Source: Salipiger bermudensis (lineage in GTDB: Bacteria; Pseudomonadota; Alphaproteobacteria; Rhodobacterales; Rhodobacteraceae). From it: a stretch of 64,000 bases of DNA. A program made the translations under genes and the position numbers. The notes under the pieces were generated by a model. That model worked only from the letters and a program-made list of their open reading frames with translations. It did no database searches and was not told where the DNA came from. This document shows positions 9,225-18,464 of this stretch, piece after piece (position 1 is the first letter of the stretch; each line of letters starts with the position of its first letter). Where the stretch lies: the NCBI RefSeq assembly GCF_020171625.1, contig NZ_JAIUZY010000001.1:310001-374000 (forward strand). The letters run 5' to 3'.

Positions 9225-9311
9225 GTATTAGTACAATACCCTTGATTGTCGTGTTCAAATGATACATTGTGCAAATATGAGCGTCGAGAAGAACATTGTG
9301 ACCGATACAAT
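9225..9311. promoter_or_regulatory. Candidate operator cluster for the MocR-type regulator
   Basis: A perfect inverted repeat GTATT-AGTAC-AATAC spans 9225-9239. Five ATTGT/ACAAT half-sites occur at 9233-9237, 9245-9249, 9266-9270, 9295-9299 and 9307-9311, the last two forming ATTGT-N7-ACAAT. They lie between and into the divergent DUF1127 and MocR genes. Their role as binding sites is inferred from position and symmetry. Confidence 0.5.
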
Positions 9312-10701
9312 ATCCGAGCTGTTCGAAGCGCAGCCCGGTGGACCCAAGTACCGGGCGCTGTCAGCCGCGCTGCGGCAGGGCATCGCCGCCAAGCAGCTCG
9401 GCAATGGAACGCAGCTTCCGCCGGTGCGCGATCTTGCCTGGCGGCTCGGGATGACCCCGGGCACTGTCGCGCGCGCCTATACGCTGCTGACCGACGAGGG
9501 GCTTCTCGTTGCCGAAGTTGGCCGGGGCACCTTTGTCAGCGGCGCGCCGGAGCCGCGCCCGCCGCTCTACATCACCTTGCCCCAGAAGGAGGCGCCGGAC
9601 GGCGCCGAGATGGTGAGCCTGTTCACCGCGCGGCTTCCGGACCTCGGGCAGGTGGCGCTGATCCGGCAAGGATTTCAGCGCATTGCCGAACAGGAGGGGC
9701 GGGATCTGCTGGACTACCCGTCGGCGGCGTCCTTCGCGCCGGCGCGGCAGGCGGTGGTCGACTGGCTGGCCGGGGTTCCGCTCGGCGCGCTGCATCACGA
9801 GGACGTGGTGCTGTCGCACGGCGCCCAGAGCGGCATTTCTCTAGTGATGCAGGCCGTTCTGCGCGGGCGACGGCCAGTGGTGATGGTCGAAGAGCTGGCC
9901 TATCCGGGCTTTCGCCGCGCGGCCGAACTGCTGCGGGTCGAGATTGTATCGGTTCCTATGGACGAACACGGGATTGTACCATCCGCGCTCGCCGAGCTGG
10001 CGCGCCGGCACGAAGCGCAGCTGCTTTGTACCTCTCCCGAGCTGCACAATCCCACCGTCACGATCACCCCGCAGGACCGGCGACGCGAGATCGCCGCGGT
10101 GGCGCAAAGCTGCGGCTTCGACATTCTCGAGGATGACAGCACCTTCCTTGGCGACAGCCGCGCCGAGAGCTACCGGGCGCTGCTGCCCGATCAGGGCTGG
10201 TACGTGGCATCGATCTCGAAAACGCTCACTCCGGCGCTGCGCATCGGCTTTGCCATCGCCCCGCAGCGCAGCCGTACCGCGCTTCGGCGCGTCGCCGAGA
10301 ACGGCTTCTTCGGTCTCGCGCGGCCTCTGGCGGATCTGACCGAGGATCTGCTCACCCGGGAAGAGACCCGCCAGATCGTGCGCTCGGTGCGGCAGCGCAA
10401 CGCAGCCTATGTGCGCAGCACGGTGAACGCGCTTGGCGGGTTCGATCTGAGCTGGCACGAGGACTCGCCCTTCGTCTGGCTGCGGCTGCCCGCTGGCTGG
10501 CGCTCGGCCGCGTTCTGCCTCGCCGCCGAGCAGAAGGGGGTGCAGGTGCGCCCGGCGGAGGATTTCGCGCCGCGCACCGGCTTTGCGCCGCACGCCGTGC
10601 GCATCGGCATGAACGCCCAGGTGGAGATGTGCGAGTTCGAGGCGGCGCTGGCGCGGCTGCGCAGGCTGCTCGACAATCCGCCGGAGCAGATTCTGGTTTG
10701 A
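9259..10701 (+). CDS. MocR-type GntR regulator with aminotransferase-like domain
   Basis: 480 residues. An N-terminal GntR winged HTH (about 30-95, with LPPVRDLAWRLGMTPGTVARAY) is fused to a fold-type-I aminotransferase domain (about 110-470). The PLP-binding lysine is kept in SISKTLTPALRIGF, so a cofactor-linked effector is likely. MocR proteins such as PdxR, GabR and TauR control vitamin B6, GABA or taurine genes; nothing here identifies the effector. ATGs at 9259 and 9277 both lack a ribosome site, so the true start is uncertain. The adjacent divergent gene encodes a DUF1127 protein rather than a metabolic enzyme. Confidence 0.88.
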   Translation: MIHCANMSVEKNIVTDTISELFEAQPGGPKYRALSAALRQGIAAKQLGNGTQLPPVRDLAWRLGMTPGTVARAYTLLTDEGLLVAEVGRGTFVSGAPEPRPPLYITLPQKEAPDGAEMVSLFTARLPDLGQVALIRQGFQRIAEQEGRDLLDYPSAASFAPARQAVVDWLAGVPLGALHHEDVVLSHGAQSGISLVMQAVLRGRRPVVMVEELAYPGFRRAAELLRVEIVSVPMDEHGIVPSALAELARRHEAQLLCTSPELHNPTVTITPQDRRREIAAVAQSCGFDILEDDSTFLGDSRAESYRALLPDQGWYVASISKTLTPALRIGFAIAPQRSRTALRRVAENGFFGLARPLADLTEDLLTREETRQIVRSVRQRNAAYVRSTVNALGGFDLSWHEDSPFVWLRLPAGWRSAAFCLAAEQKGVQVRPAEDFAPRTGFAPHAVRIGMNAQVEMCEFEAALARLRRLLDNPPEQILV

Positions 10702-10771
10702 GATTGTGGGGTATTATTATACCATAATTTCAAGCATATGTTTTTGCTTGATAAATTTGATTTTTGCCCGC

Positions 10772-10799
10772 TTGACTGCAATTTCCGGACGCGTATAAC
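10772..10799 (+). promoter_or_regulatory. Sigma-70-type promoter of rplM-rpsI
   Basis: TTGACT at 10772-10777, a 16-base spacer, TATAAC at 10794-10799. It sits in an AT-rich stretch about 75 bases before the rplM start, consistent with a strong housekeeping promoter. Confidence 0.78.
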
Positions 10800-10836
10800 C
10801 CGGCAATCGGAATTCGGACCCTCCACGGTGTCCGCT

Positions 10837-10860
10837 CAAGACAAGCTCCAAGACAAGCTC
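10837..10860 (+). repeat. Exact 12-base tandem duplication in the rplM leader
   Basis: CAAGACAAGCTC is repeated twice without a gap in the 5' leader, just before the AAGGG ribosome site. It may be a simple duplication or part of a leader regulatory element. Confidence 0.7.
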
Positions 10861-10872
10861 AAGGGCAACACG

Positions 10873-11331
10873 ATGAAAACCTTCTCTGCAACTCCGGCAG
10901 ACATCGAGAAGAGCTGGATCGTGATCGACGCGGAAGGCGTCGTTCTCGGCCGTCTCGCATCGATCGTCGCCATGCGCCTTCGTGGCAAGCACAAGGCAAC
11001 CTTCACGCCGCACATGGATATGGGCGACAATGTCATCGTCATCAACGCCGACAAGGTGCAGATGACCGGCAAGAAGCGTGAAGAGAACTTCTACTGGCAC
11101 ACCGGTCACCCGGGTGGCATCAAGTCGCGCACCAAGGCACAGATCCTCGAGGGTGCACACCCCGAGCGCGTGGTGTTCCAGGCCGTCAAGCGCATGCTGC
11201 CGGGCAACCGCCTGTCGCGCGCGCAGCTGACCAACCTGCGCATTTACGCCGGCGCCGAGCATCCGCACGAGGCGCAATCGCCCGAAGCGCTCGACGTCAA
11301 GTCGATGAACAAGAAGAACACCCGGGTGTAA
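10873..11331 (+). CDS. rplM: 50S ribosomal protein L13
   Basis: 152 residues, typical for alphaproteobacterial L13. L13 binds 23S rRNA early in large-subunit assembly. The family blocks W(I/V)[41 protein letters not shown] and [11 protein letters not shown] are present. The start at 10873 follows CAAGGGCAACACG; longer in-frame starts reach into the promoter and are wrong. It is followed after two bases by rpsI, the usual pair, and shares its promoter and terminator. Confidence 0.98.
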   Translation: MKTFSATPADIEKSWIVIDAEGVVLGRLASIVAMRLRGKHKATFTPHMDMGDNVIVINADKVQMTGKKREENFYWHTGHPGGIKSRTKAQILEGAHPERVVFQAVKRMLPGNRLSRAQLTNLRIYAGAEHPHEAQSPEALDVKSMNKKNTRV

Positions 11332-11333
11332 TC

Positions 11334-11822
11334 ATGGCTGAACAGATCAATTCCCTGGAAGAACTGGGCGCCGCAGCCGGTGTGGACGCAGCCCCGGAAA
11401 TCGAAGAAGCGCCGCGCGAGCCCGTCCGTGACGAGTTCGGCCGTGCCTACGCCACCGGCAAGCGGAAGGACGCGGTCGCCCGCGTCTGGATCAAGCCGGG
11501 CTCCGGCAAGGTCTCGGTGAACGGCAAAGAGCTGAACGCCTACTTCGCCCGTCCGGTGCTGCAGATGATCCTGCGCCAGCCGTTCTCGGTTGCCGGCGTG
11601 GAAGACCAGTTCGACGTCTACGCCACCGTCAAGGGTGGTGGCCTCTCCGGTCAGGCCGGCGCGGTCAAGCACGGTGTCTCCAAGGCGCTGCAGCTCTACG
11701 ACCCGTCGCTGCGTTCGGCCCTGAAGGCCGCAGGCTTCCTGACCCGCGACAGCCGCGTGGTCGAGCGTAAGAAGTTCGGTAAGCGCAAAGCCCGCCGCAG
11801 CTTCCAGTTCTCGAAGCGTTAA
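11334..11822 (+). CDS. rpsI: 30S ribosomal protein S9
   Basis: 162 residues. The conserved core starts at [20 protein letters not shown] (about 40) and ends with the basic tail [17 protein letters not shown] that reaches the ribosomal P site. The N-terminal extension of about 35 acidic residues is common in Rhodobacterales. It follows rplM by two bases and is closed by a strong terminator. Confidence 0.98.
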   Translation: MAEQINSLEELGAAAGVDAAPEIEEAPREPVRDEFGRAYATGKRKDAVARVWIKPGSGKVSVNGKELNAYFARPVLQMILRQPFSVAGVEDQFDVYATVKGGGLSGQAGAVKHGVSKALQLYDPSLRSALKAAGFLTRDSRVVERKKFGKRKARRSFQFSKR

Positions 11823-11846
11823 TCGCTTCCTTTACGCAAATTTCAG

Positions 11847-11879
11847 GGCAGCCGGAGCGTCTCCGGCTGCCCTTTTTTG
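11847..11879 (+). terminator. Rho-independent terminator of rplM-rpsI
   Basis: Perfect 12-bp stem (11847-11858 with 11862-11873), three-base loop, then six T's. Confidence 0.95.
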
Positions 11880-11895
11880 GGCGACGGGGCAGCAC

Positions 11896-12687
11896 ATGGA
11901 GAGGAATCGTTTCGAGGCGCAGGGGTTCGTCGTTCTCATCTGCTGCGACTCGAATTTCTTCGAATTGGCGCAAGTTTTCGAACGCAATCTGCTGAACGTT
12001 CAGGGTAGCTATCCAGTGATCGGTGATCTCGGCCTGACCGAGACACAGCGCGCCGCGCTTCAGTCGGAACTGATCGACCTGCGCAGCGACGGCAGCTTCC
12101 GCGAGTTCAGCGAGGCTGGCTATATCCTGACCACCCACAAGCCCGCCGCCATCCGTGAGGTGATCCGTCGGTTCGGTCTGCCTTGCCTGGCACTCGATGC
12201 GGACATGCTGCTGACCGCGCGCCTACAAGCTGGCGAATACGGCGGCGCCGATATCGCGGTGACTCCGCGCATGCGCCGCAGAGAAAAGCGGTTCGAAGAT
12301 CATCGCAATGGCTACCTCAATGCGGGATTCTTCTATGCCGCCGCCACGCCGGAAGCAGACGCCTTTTTAGTAGAATGGCAGCGCCGCTGTGAGGCTGGGG
12401 ACAAGTCCGACCAGCTGATCCTGTCGGAAATGACGCAGGATTGGAAAGGGGATCCGCTGGGCGCGTGCATATCTCGCGGGGGGCTGAGCCTCGTGAAGTT
12501 GGCGCCCTGGATCTACAACGACACCCGGCACTATCGCGGCAAGGTCGTCCATTTCAAGGCGTTGGGCCGCAGAGGTAAAAACCGCCTCAAATGGGAGCGC
12601 ATCGCGCGGCGAATGCAACGCGCGCCGCGTCTGTACGGCGCGCTCCTTGCACTGCTGCGGCGGTTCGCTCAGCCTTTCCCGCGCTGA
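11896..12687 (+). CDS. Putative glycosyltransferase (nucleotide-diphospho-sugar transferase-like)
   Basis: 263 residues. A DxD motif (LALDADMLL, D101 and D103) followed by GYLNAGFFYA near 139-148 and KVVHFKALGRR near 216 matches the layout of GT-A-like nucleotide-diphospho-sugar transferases in which a later His also binds metal. The family is not certain. The start has only a weak ribosome site. The gene lies between rpsI and two more glycosyltransferase genes, so a surface polysaccharide or glycan-decoration role is plausible. Its AT content and some codons differ slightly from neighbours, which may hint at accessory origin. Confidence 0.65.
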   Translation: MERNRFEAQGFVVLICCDSNFFELAQVFERNLLNVQGSYPVIGDLGLTETQRAALQSELIDLRSDGSFREFSEAGYILTTHKPAAIREVIRRFGLPCLALDADMLLTARLQAGEYGGADIAVTPRMRRREKRFEDHRNGYLNAGFFYAAATPEADAFLVEWQRRCEAGDKSDQLILSEMTQDWKGDPLGACISRGGLSLVKLAPWIYNDTRHYRGKVVHFKALGRRGKNRLKWERIARRMQRAPRLYGALLALLRRFAQPFPR

Positions 12688-13710
12688 TCACCAAACCGCG
12701 TTGCCGGTTTTCTCGAGGCTGCTCCAGCCGGTTAGCGGCACGGAGTGGGGCCCGAGGAAGCTGGCGTTCTCCTCGCGCATTTTCGACAGCATGGTTTCAA
12801 TGCGCAGGTAATCCTTGTTGCCCTTGGAATAGCCCCCCGTCTGCGGAGCCCATTCTAGCTTGCGCAGCATCGCGGGCGTGTAACGGTAGTGCAGCAGTGG
12901 CAGCAGGATGCGATGGCTCAGAGCGAGGGTGGTGCGGTGGCTGCTGTAGAAGGCCTGACCTGGCCGCCATTTCTGGATCAGGGGTTTCACCAGCGTGCCC
13001 GAGGGGGCCTTGCGCGCTCCCAGCAGGCGCAGCTTCAAACGGTTTTTGAGCCCGATCTCCTCCTTGCCGGCATAGGCCACGTCGAGCCTGTGGCGCACGC
13101 CCACGTAGCGATGGCGAGGAGATTTGTTCGGACGAAGTGAGAAGTGCCGCGCCCCGTCGAAGAACCATTCTGCCGCGGGCCAGGTGAAGCCGCTTTCGGG
13201 ATAGGCAGCAAGATCGGCGATGTCGCGGGGATAGAGATCGATCATCCCGGCCCAGGCACCGTTCGCGCCCTCGGCTTCAAGCCGCGAGATGACGTCGTTC
13301 AGGGTCTTCCCGTCCGGCAGAAGCACGAATTCGTCGATGTCGCATTGCAGCGCCCACTGGTTCATGCAGAAACGGTCCATCAGCTCGGTTCGCCAGACAT
13401 GGATCATGCGCAGATCGCCCCCGACGCGGACAATCCCGGGGCGTCGCTCAGCGGGCGGAATGTCGCCATAGCGGCTTGTCGAGGACAGCAGGCAGACGTC
13501 GGGCTGTTCCAGCAGGTAGTCGGGCGTTCCATCATTCGAGGCATCGTCGAGGATGAAGAAGCGCTTCACCCCGAGCGCGCGGTAGTGTCCCAGGAAATCC
13601 GGAAGGAATGGGCGCTCGTTGCGCACAACGAGGATCAGCGGAAGGCCGGGCGCGTTTGACAGGTCGTTGTTCCGGACCGAAACGTCTGGGGCGGGCAACT
13701 GGTCGGTCAT
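12688..13710 (-). CDS. Glycosyltransferase family 2-like protein
   Basis: 340 residues. The N-terminal RNERPFLPDFLGHYRALG (about 30-47), FILDDASNDGT (about 52-62) and LQCDIDEFVLLP (D124/D126) are the typical signature of the Glyco_tranf_2_4 group: acceptor loop, nucleotide-binding acidic patch and DxD metal site. The ATG at 13710 follows AAGGAGTTCCC; a longer start is less likely. It is convergent with the upstream glycosyltransferase gene and divergent from a GT4 gene; sugar and acceptor are unknown. Confidence 0.82.
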   Translation of the reverse strand: MTDQLPAPDVSVRNNDLSNAPGLPLILVVRNERPFLPDFLGHYRALGVKRFFILDDASNDGTPDYLLEQPDVCLLSSTSRYGDIPPAERRPGIVRVGGDLRMIHVWRTELMDRFCMNQWALQCDIDEFVLLPDGKTLNDVISRLEAEGANGAWAGMIDLYPRDIADLAAYPESGFTWPAAEWFFDGARHFSLRPNKSPRHRYVGVRHRLDVAYAGKEEIGLKNRLKLRLLGARKAPSGTLVKPLIQKWRPGQAFYSSHRTTLALSHRILLPLLHYRYTPAMLRKLEWAPQTGGYSKGNKDYLRIETMLSKMREENASFLGPHSVPLTGWSSLEKTGNAVW

Positions 13711-13826
13711 GGGAACTCCTTCAACTCGCAGTTTCGGATGTTGTACCGGGCGGCTCGGCGGCGGCAAGCCCTAGCACCACGGTGTTCGATATCGTAGTCA
13801 GGAGCTACGCTTGATCCGAGGATACC

Positions 13827-14939
13827 ATGCCGCGCCCCCTGAACATCTTGTTTCCCTATACCGGTGACAGCGTCGGTGGATCGCATATCTCATCGTTGCT
13901 CTTGGCGCGCGCCCTACGGGAGGGCGGGCATAACGTGACGCTGGGTCTGCATCGCGGGGTGGGGGCGCTCGTTGATCGTCTCGCCGCCGAGAACGAGCCT
14001 TGGGTGCCCTTGCCGGACGTCGAGGCGCCTAAACTGCGCGCCGCCTGGCGCTCGGCGCTGGCCCGGCGGCGCACGCGGCGCGGACTGGCGGAGTGGCTCA
14101 GCGCGCATCACTTCGATATCGTGCACACCCACGACATGCGCAACCACCTGATTTGGAACGCGGCGGATGGTCCCGCCCATGTCTGGCACCAGCGGACGCC
14201 TGCCTCCGGCAAGCATATGACCAATTGGGGCCTGCGCGCCGCGGCCTTCATTGCCGTGTCCCGATTTACGCTGCAGAGCCTTCCCGTTGCGCTGCAAGCT
14301 CATGCCAAGATGATCTACAATCCGTTCCTGCCGCAGCAGCCTGCGAGCGAAGAGGCCCGTGCCGCCTTGTGTGCCGCGCTTGGGGTCGCGCCGGGAACGG
14401 CGGTGGTCGGCTATGTCGCGAACTTCTCGGATCGCAAGCGCCCGGAGCTGTTTGTCGAGATCGCAGCGCAAGTCCGCGCGGTCCACCCAGGACCGCTGGT
14501 CTTTCCGATGTATGGGGCCTTGCACGAGCCGTTTCTGGGGCGCGTAAAGGCGCGGATCGCGAATCTCGGGCTTGGCGATGCCGTGCGGCTGATCGGTCCC
14601 CAGGCGCCCTTCGGCCCGGTGATGGCGGGCTTTTCAGCGCTCGTCGCCCCGGCGCGAAACGAGGCCTTGGGGCGGACGCTGATCGAGGCAGGGCTTGCCG
14701 GTGTCCCGCTGATCGCCACCCGCGAAGGTGGCAATACCGAGATCGTCGAGGATGGCGTGACGGGCCATCTCGTGCCGCCCGACGATGTGGAGGGTTTCGC
14801 GCGGGCGGTGCTTGAAGTGCTGTCGAATCCCGCGGAGTCGGCCGCGCGCTGCGCCGCCGCCCGCGCGCGCTGCGAGAGACTTTTCTCGCTTGGCGCCCAT
14901 GTGGCCGCCATCGAGGCAGTTTACGACGAGATCATCTGA
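13827..14939 (+). CDS. Glycosyltransferase family 4 protein (GT-B fold)
   Basis: 370 residues, two Rossmann-like halves. The N-terminal domain starts NILFPYTGDSVGGSHIS with the glycine-rich acceptor loop; the C-terminal domain has VGYVANFSDRKRPELF near 190-205 and the nucleotide-sugar EX7E region (NEALGRTLIEAGLAG, near 273-287), followed by REGGNTEIVEDG. This is the normal GT4 arrangement for retaining transferases using nucleotide sugars. Its two neighbours are also glycosyltransferases, suggesting a small glycan locus without obvious polymerase or export genes. Confidence 0.87.
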   Translation: MPRPLNILFPYTGDSVGGSHISSLLLARALREGGHNVTLGLHRGVGALVDRLAAENEPWVPLPDVEAPKLRAAWRSALARRRTRRGLAEWLSAHHFDIVHTHDMRNHLIWNAADGPAHVWHQRTPASGKHMTNWGLRAAAFIAVSRFTLQSLPVALQAHAKMIYNPFLPQQPASEEARAALCAALGVAPGTAVVGYVANFSDRKRPELFVEIAAQVRAVHPGPLVFPMYGALHEPFLGRVKARIANLGLGDAVRLIGPQAPFGPVMAGFSALVAPARNEALGRTLIEAGLAGVPLIATREGGNTEIVEDGVTGHLVPPDDVEGFARAVLEVLSNPAESAARCAAARARCERLFSLGAHVAAIEAVYDEII

Positions 14940-14942
14940 CCC

Positions 14943-15557
14943 TCAGTCCGGCGGGATGAGACCGAGTCCGCGCAGGTAGATGCCGATCCCGGTCTCGAGC
15001 AGCGCTTCGGGCGGGAAGGGCGACTGGGTGCCCGGCGAGTTGCGGGCGAACAGCTCGACAACCCCGTGCGAGAACGCCCAGACATGCGCCGAGACCATCG
15101 AGGGCGGCGGGCGCTTTTCCGGCGGGATGTGCTGCGACAGCTCGGCGGCGGCGCGCTCGGGAATGCCGCGGGCGCGGGCCGAGAGCGTGGCAAGCTCGGG
15201 CGAGTGGTTGACCGAGATGCCGCTTTCGAACATCGCGATGTAGTGCCCGGGATGCTTGCGCGCAAAGGCCAGATAGGCGCGCCCCGTGGCCTCGAAGGCG
15301 GCCAGCGCCGACGGCTTGCCATCGTCATAGGCATAGGCCATCAGGTCGGCGAAGATCTCGTAGCCCTGCCGGGCGGCCTCGGCGATGAGGTCCTCGCGCC
15401 CGTCGAAGTGGCGGTAGACCGCGGCGGGCGTGACGCCGGCGCGCTTGGCGGCTTCCGACAGGGTGAAGCCGGTCGGACCCTTCTCCTCGATCAGCGCGAG
15501 CGCCGCATCGACCAGCGCCTGACGCAGGTTGCCGTGATGATAGCCGCGCTTGGACAT
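14943..15557 (-). CDS. TetR/AcrR family transcriptional regulator
   Basis: 204 residues. N-terminal HTH at about 10-58 (FTLSEAAKRAGVTPAAVYRHF), then a C-terminal ligand-binding domain of the WHG/TetR_C_33-like kind. Its start overlaps the stop of ppk2 by one base (TGATG), so the two genes are co-transcribed and probably translationally coupled. Regulation of polyphosphate metabolism is possible but unproven. Confidence 0.88.
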   Translation of the reverse strand: MSKRGYHHGNLRQALVDAALALIEEKGPTGFTLSEAAKRAGVTPAAVYRHFDGREDLIAEAARQGYEIFADLMAYAYDDGKPSALAAFEATGRAYLAFARKHPGHYIAMFESGISVNHSPELATLSARARGIPERAAAELSQHIPPEKRPPPSMVSAHVWAFSHGVVELFARNSPGTQSPFPPEALLETGIGIYLRGLGLIPPD

Positions 15558-16459
15558 CAGGCGTCCCAGATCTCCGGGCCGCCCGCGATCTTCGGATCGG
15601 GCGCGCCGACCGCGCGGACGTCTTTCCCGGTGTAATCGAGATGGCTCAGAACGTGCCGGATCGCCGCGAGCCGCGCGCGTTTCTTGTCATCGGAGCGGAT
15701 CACCGTCCATGGCGCCGGGGCGCTGTGGGTGCGCGACAGGGTCTCCTGGATCGCGGCGCTGTAGGCATCCCAGCGCTTCAGCCCCTCGACATCGATCCAG
15801 CTCAGCTTCCACTGCTTGAGCGGGTCGCCCTCGCGCTTGAGGAAGCGGCGCAGCTGTTCGGCGCGTCCGACGTTGAGCCAGAATTTGAAGACCCGGATGC
15901 CTTCCTCGACCAGCATCTGCTCGAACTGCGGCGCCTGGGCAAAGAAATTCTCGCGCTCGGTCTCGGTGCAGAAGCCGAAGACCTTCTCGACGACGCCGCG
16001 ATTATACCAGGAGCGATCGAAGAACACGATCTCGCCGCCGGCCGGGAGGTGCTCGATATAGCGCTGGAAATACCATTGCGTCGCCTCGGTGTCCGACGGC
16101 TTGGAGAGCGCCACCACGCGGGCGCCGCGCGGGTTGAGGTTCTCGCGGAAGCGCTTGATCGTGCCGCCCTTGCCGGCGGCATCGCGGCCTTCGAAGACGC
16201 AGGCGATGCGCTGGCCGGTGGCCTTGGCCCAGCTCTGCATCTTGACCAGTTCGATCTGCAGCGCCTCCATCTCGCGGTGGTAGGCTTTGCCCTTCATCTC
16301 CTCGGAATAGGGGTAGGAGCTCGACAGGATCTCGTCCTTGTCGGCGCGCTTGAGCGCCTTGCGGATGTCATCGGGGGCTTCGTCGTTGAAGTAGCTGCTG
16401 ATGGCGCCGTCGAAGGGAGTGGTCAAGGCGGGTGTCCTGCTGGTGGCCGTGCGGGCCAA
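15557..16459 (-). CDS. ppk2: Polyphosphate kinase 2 family protein
   Basis: 300 residues if the TTG at 16459 is the start; a second TTG at 16426, preceded by AGGA, would give 289. PPK2 enzymes transfer phosphate between polyphosphate and nucleoside di- or monophosphates. The Walker [10 protein letters not shown] (91-99), Walker [10 protein letters not shown] (about 146-154) and PPK2 lid-region sequences are intact. The single-domain length suits class I (NDP-phosphorylating) PPK2, but subclass and direction cannot be fixed by eye. It is coupled to a downstream TetR gene. Confidence 0.9.
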   Translation of the reverse strand: MARTATSRTPALTTPFDGAISSYFNDEAPDDIRKALKRADKDEILSSSYPYSEEMKGKAYHREMEALQIELVKMQSWAKATGQRIACVFEGRDAAGKGGTIKRFRENLNPRGARVVALSKPSDTEATQWYFQRYIEHLPAGGEIVFFDRSWYNRGVVEKVFGFCTETERENFFAQAPQFEQMLVEEGIRVFKFWLNVGRAEQLRRFLKREGDPLKQWKLSWIDVEGLKRWDAYSAAIQETLSRTHSAPAPWTVIRSDDKKRARLAAIRHVLSHLDYTGKDVRAVGAPDPKIAGGPEIWDA

Positions 16460-16477
16460 TATGGAATGTAAATCGCC

Positions 16478-17428
16478 TTAACGCAAACCCGCGCGGGCGG
16501 CGACCCGGTCGATCGCGGCATACATCTGCGAGGCGGCGACGTGCTGCGCCGCGTGGCCGACGCCCGGCAGCACGATGAGATTGGCGCCGGGGATCTGCCG
16601 CGACGTGGGCACCGAGTGGATCTGCAGCCCGACGGTGGTGTCGGCATCGCCGTGCAGCATCTCGACCGGCAGGTCGAGCTGGCCGTAGCGCGGCACCATC
16701 TGCGCGATCTCGGATTTCAGCGAGGCCCGTTGCAACGCGTTCTCGCGCAGGCTCGCGGGGCGCAGCGCCAGCTGGGCGCCGATATGCTCGGCATAGCCCG
16801 CCGGCACCGGCTGCGGCGCGAAGACGCCGGCGATGGCGTTGAGCACGCGCTCCTCTCCGGCCAGCGCCGAGATCGCGGGGTTGGCGATGCCCGAGAGCGG
16901 CCCCGAGGTCAGGCGGTAGAAGAACGGCACCCCGGTGTCCCAGGTCTGCGAGGCGGCCGAGACCAGCACCAGACCCGAGACCCGCTCGGGATGCTCCACC
17001 GCCCAGGCCAGGGCCACGGCGCCGCCGTAGCTGTGGCCAAGCACGATCGGGCGCTCGGCCCCAAGCTGGCGGCTGGCGGCGCTGAGCAGAGCGGCCTGTT
17101 CGAAGATCGATGCGCCGTCATTGTCGATGCGCGGCGTGTAGCCCATGCCTGGCCGGTCGAAGGCGATGACGCGGTACCGCCGCGAGAGCTGATCGACGGC
17201 GCGATAGGTCCAGTCGCGCAGGTTGCCGCTGGCGCCGTGGATCAGCACGAGCGGCGGGCCGTTGCCCTTCTCGACATAATGCACGCGATGACCCGAGACC
17301 TCGAGAAACCGGCCCTCCGGCGGATAGGCCTCGAGCGCGGCGGCGCTGCTGCTGTCGGAGGCCTGATTGCCGGCGGCGCAGGCCGCGACGCCAAGACACA
17401 GGAGGGAAAGCAGCGCGCGTCGTTTCAT
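16478..17428 (-). CDS. Alpha/beta hydrolase lipoprotein
   Basis: 316 residues. A signal peptide with a lipobox ends at C17 (LCLGVAAC), so the protein is probably membrane-anchored in the periplasm. Catalytic features: LIHGASG oxyanion loop near 63, nucleophile elbow GHSYGG with S133, acidic residue in LHGDADTT near 260, histidine in GVGHAAQH near 290. The start at 17428 follows the metA stop by one base on the same strand, so it is likely co-transcribed with metA. The substrate is unknown; a haloalkane or ester hydrolase label would be a guess. Confidence 0.85.
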   Translation of the reverse strand: MKRRALLSLLCLGVAACAAGNQASDSSSAAALEAYPPEGRFLEVSGHRVHYVEKGNGPPLVLIHGASGNLRDWTYRAVDQLSRRYRVIAFDRPGMGYTPRIDNDGASIFEQAALLSAASRQLGAERPIVLGHSYGGAVALAWAVEHPERVSGLVLVSAASQTWDTGVPFFYRLTSGPLSGIANPAISALAGEERVLNAIAGVFAPQPVPAGYAEHIGAQLALRPASLRENALQRASLKSEIAQMVPRYGQLDLPVEMLHGDADTTVGLQIHSVPTSRQIPGANLIVLPGVGHAAQHVAASQMYAAIDRVAARAGLR

Positions 17429-17429
17429 C

Positions 17430-18383
17430 TCAGGGGCCCTTTCGAGTACGCCAGTCGGTGCTCTCGACGCCGATGCGGGCAAGATCGAAAGCGGTGGTCT
17501 GGTAGATTTCATTGATCCAGTTGCCGTAGAGCAGGTGGGCGTGGCTGCGCCAGCGGTTCAGCGGCATCTGGTCGGGATCGTCGTCGGGGTAATAGTTGGC
17601 CGGCACGTTGATCGGCTTTCCGCCCGCAACATCGCGGTCGTACTCTTCCTTCAGCGTGCCGCTGTCATACTCGAGGTGATTGAAGATATAGAGCGCCCGG
17701 TGGCCCGGATCCTCAACCAGCGCGGGGCCGGTGTCGGAGCTGTCGATCAACACCCGCAGGCCAGTCGCCTCGACCTCGTCGCGACGCATCTCGGTCCAGC
17801 GCGACACCGGCATTACCATGTCGTCGGAAAAGCCGCGCAGGTAGGGCGAGGCGGGCGCGAGGTTCTGGTGCCGCACGCAGCCAAAGGCCTTGGCCTCGAG
17901 GATGTGCTTGGGCACGCCGTGGAAATAGTTGATCATCGCCATGCCGCCCCAGCACACGCCGAAGGTGGAATGCACGTGGGTCTGGGTCCAGTCGAACACC
18001 CGCGTCAGCTCATCCCAGTAGGTGACCTCGGTGAAGGGCAGATGCTCGATCGGGGCACCGGTGATGATGAGCCCGTCGAACTTCTCGCCCGTGGCCTCGA
18101 CCTCGGCGAAGGGGCGGTAGAAATTCTCCATGTGGTCGGCGGCGGTGTTGCGTGTCTGATGCTCGGACATCCGGATCAGCGACAGCTCGATCTGCAGCGG
18201 CGTCGCGCCGATCAGGCGGGCGAACTGGTTCTCGGTCTGGATCTTCTTCGGCATCAGGTTGAGCAGCGCGATGCGCAGGGGGCGAATGTCCTGACGTCCG
18301 GCGCTGTCCTCGTCCATGACCATGACGCCCTCGTTGGTGAGAACGTCATAGGCGGGCAGGTCGGAGGGCAGCTTGATGGGCAT
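17430..18383 (-). CDS. metA: Homoserine O-acetyltransferase (MetA type)
   Basis: 317 residues. MetA activates homoserine with an acyl-CoA, the first committed step to methionine. The catalytic cysteine is C144 in FGVCWGGM. The residue that selects the acyl donor is E113 in TGAPIE; glutamate there, rather than the glycine of the E. coli enzyme, is associated with acetyl-CoA use, so acetylation is predicted. A P-loop gene lies 81 bases upstream on the same strand and a lipoprotein hydrolase gene one base downstream. I looked for a SAM-II riboswitch in the leader and found none. Confidence 0.95.
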   Translation of the reverse strand: MPIKLPSDLPAYDVLTNEGVMVMDEDSAGRQDIRPLRIALLNLMPKKIQTENQFARLIGATPLQIELSLIRMSEHQTRNTAADHMENFYRPFAEVEATGEKFDGLIITGAPIEHLPFTEVTYWDELTRVFDWTQTHVHSTFGVCWGGMAMINYFHGVPKHILEAKAFGCVRHQNLAPASPYLRGFSDDMVMPVSRWTEMRRDEVEATGLRVLIDSSDTGPALVEDPGHRALYIFNHLEYDSGTLKEEYDRDVAGGKPINVPANYYPDDDPDQMPLNRWRSHAHLLYGNWINEIYQTTAFDLARIGVESTDWRTRKGP

Positions 18384-18464
18384 TGTGGTTCACTTCTTCT
18401 CGGGCTGGACAGGTAGGGCGGCGCGCTGGGTTTTCCAAGCGCCGCGGCGGAGGGGCGGGCGGCC

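Noticed and set aside
18384-18464. SAM-II riboswitch in the metA leader
   Set aside because: The 81-base leader lacks the conserved SAM-II pseudoknot sequence; only a small GC hairpin with an AAAA loop is present.
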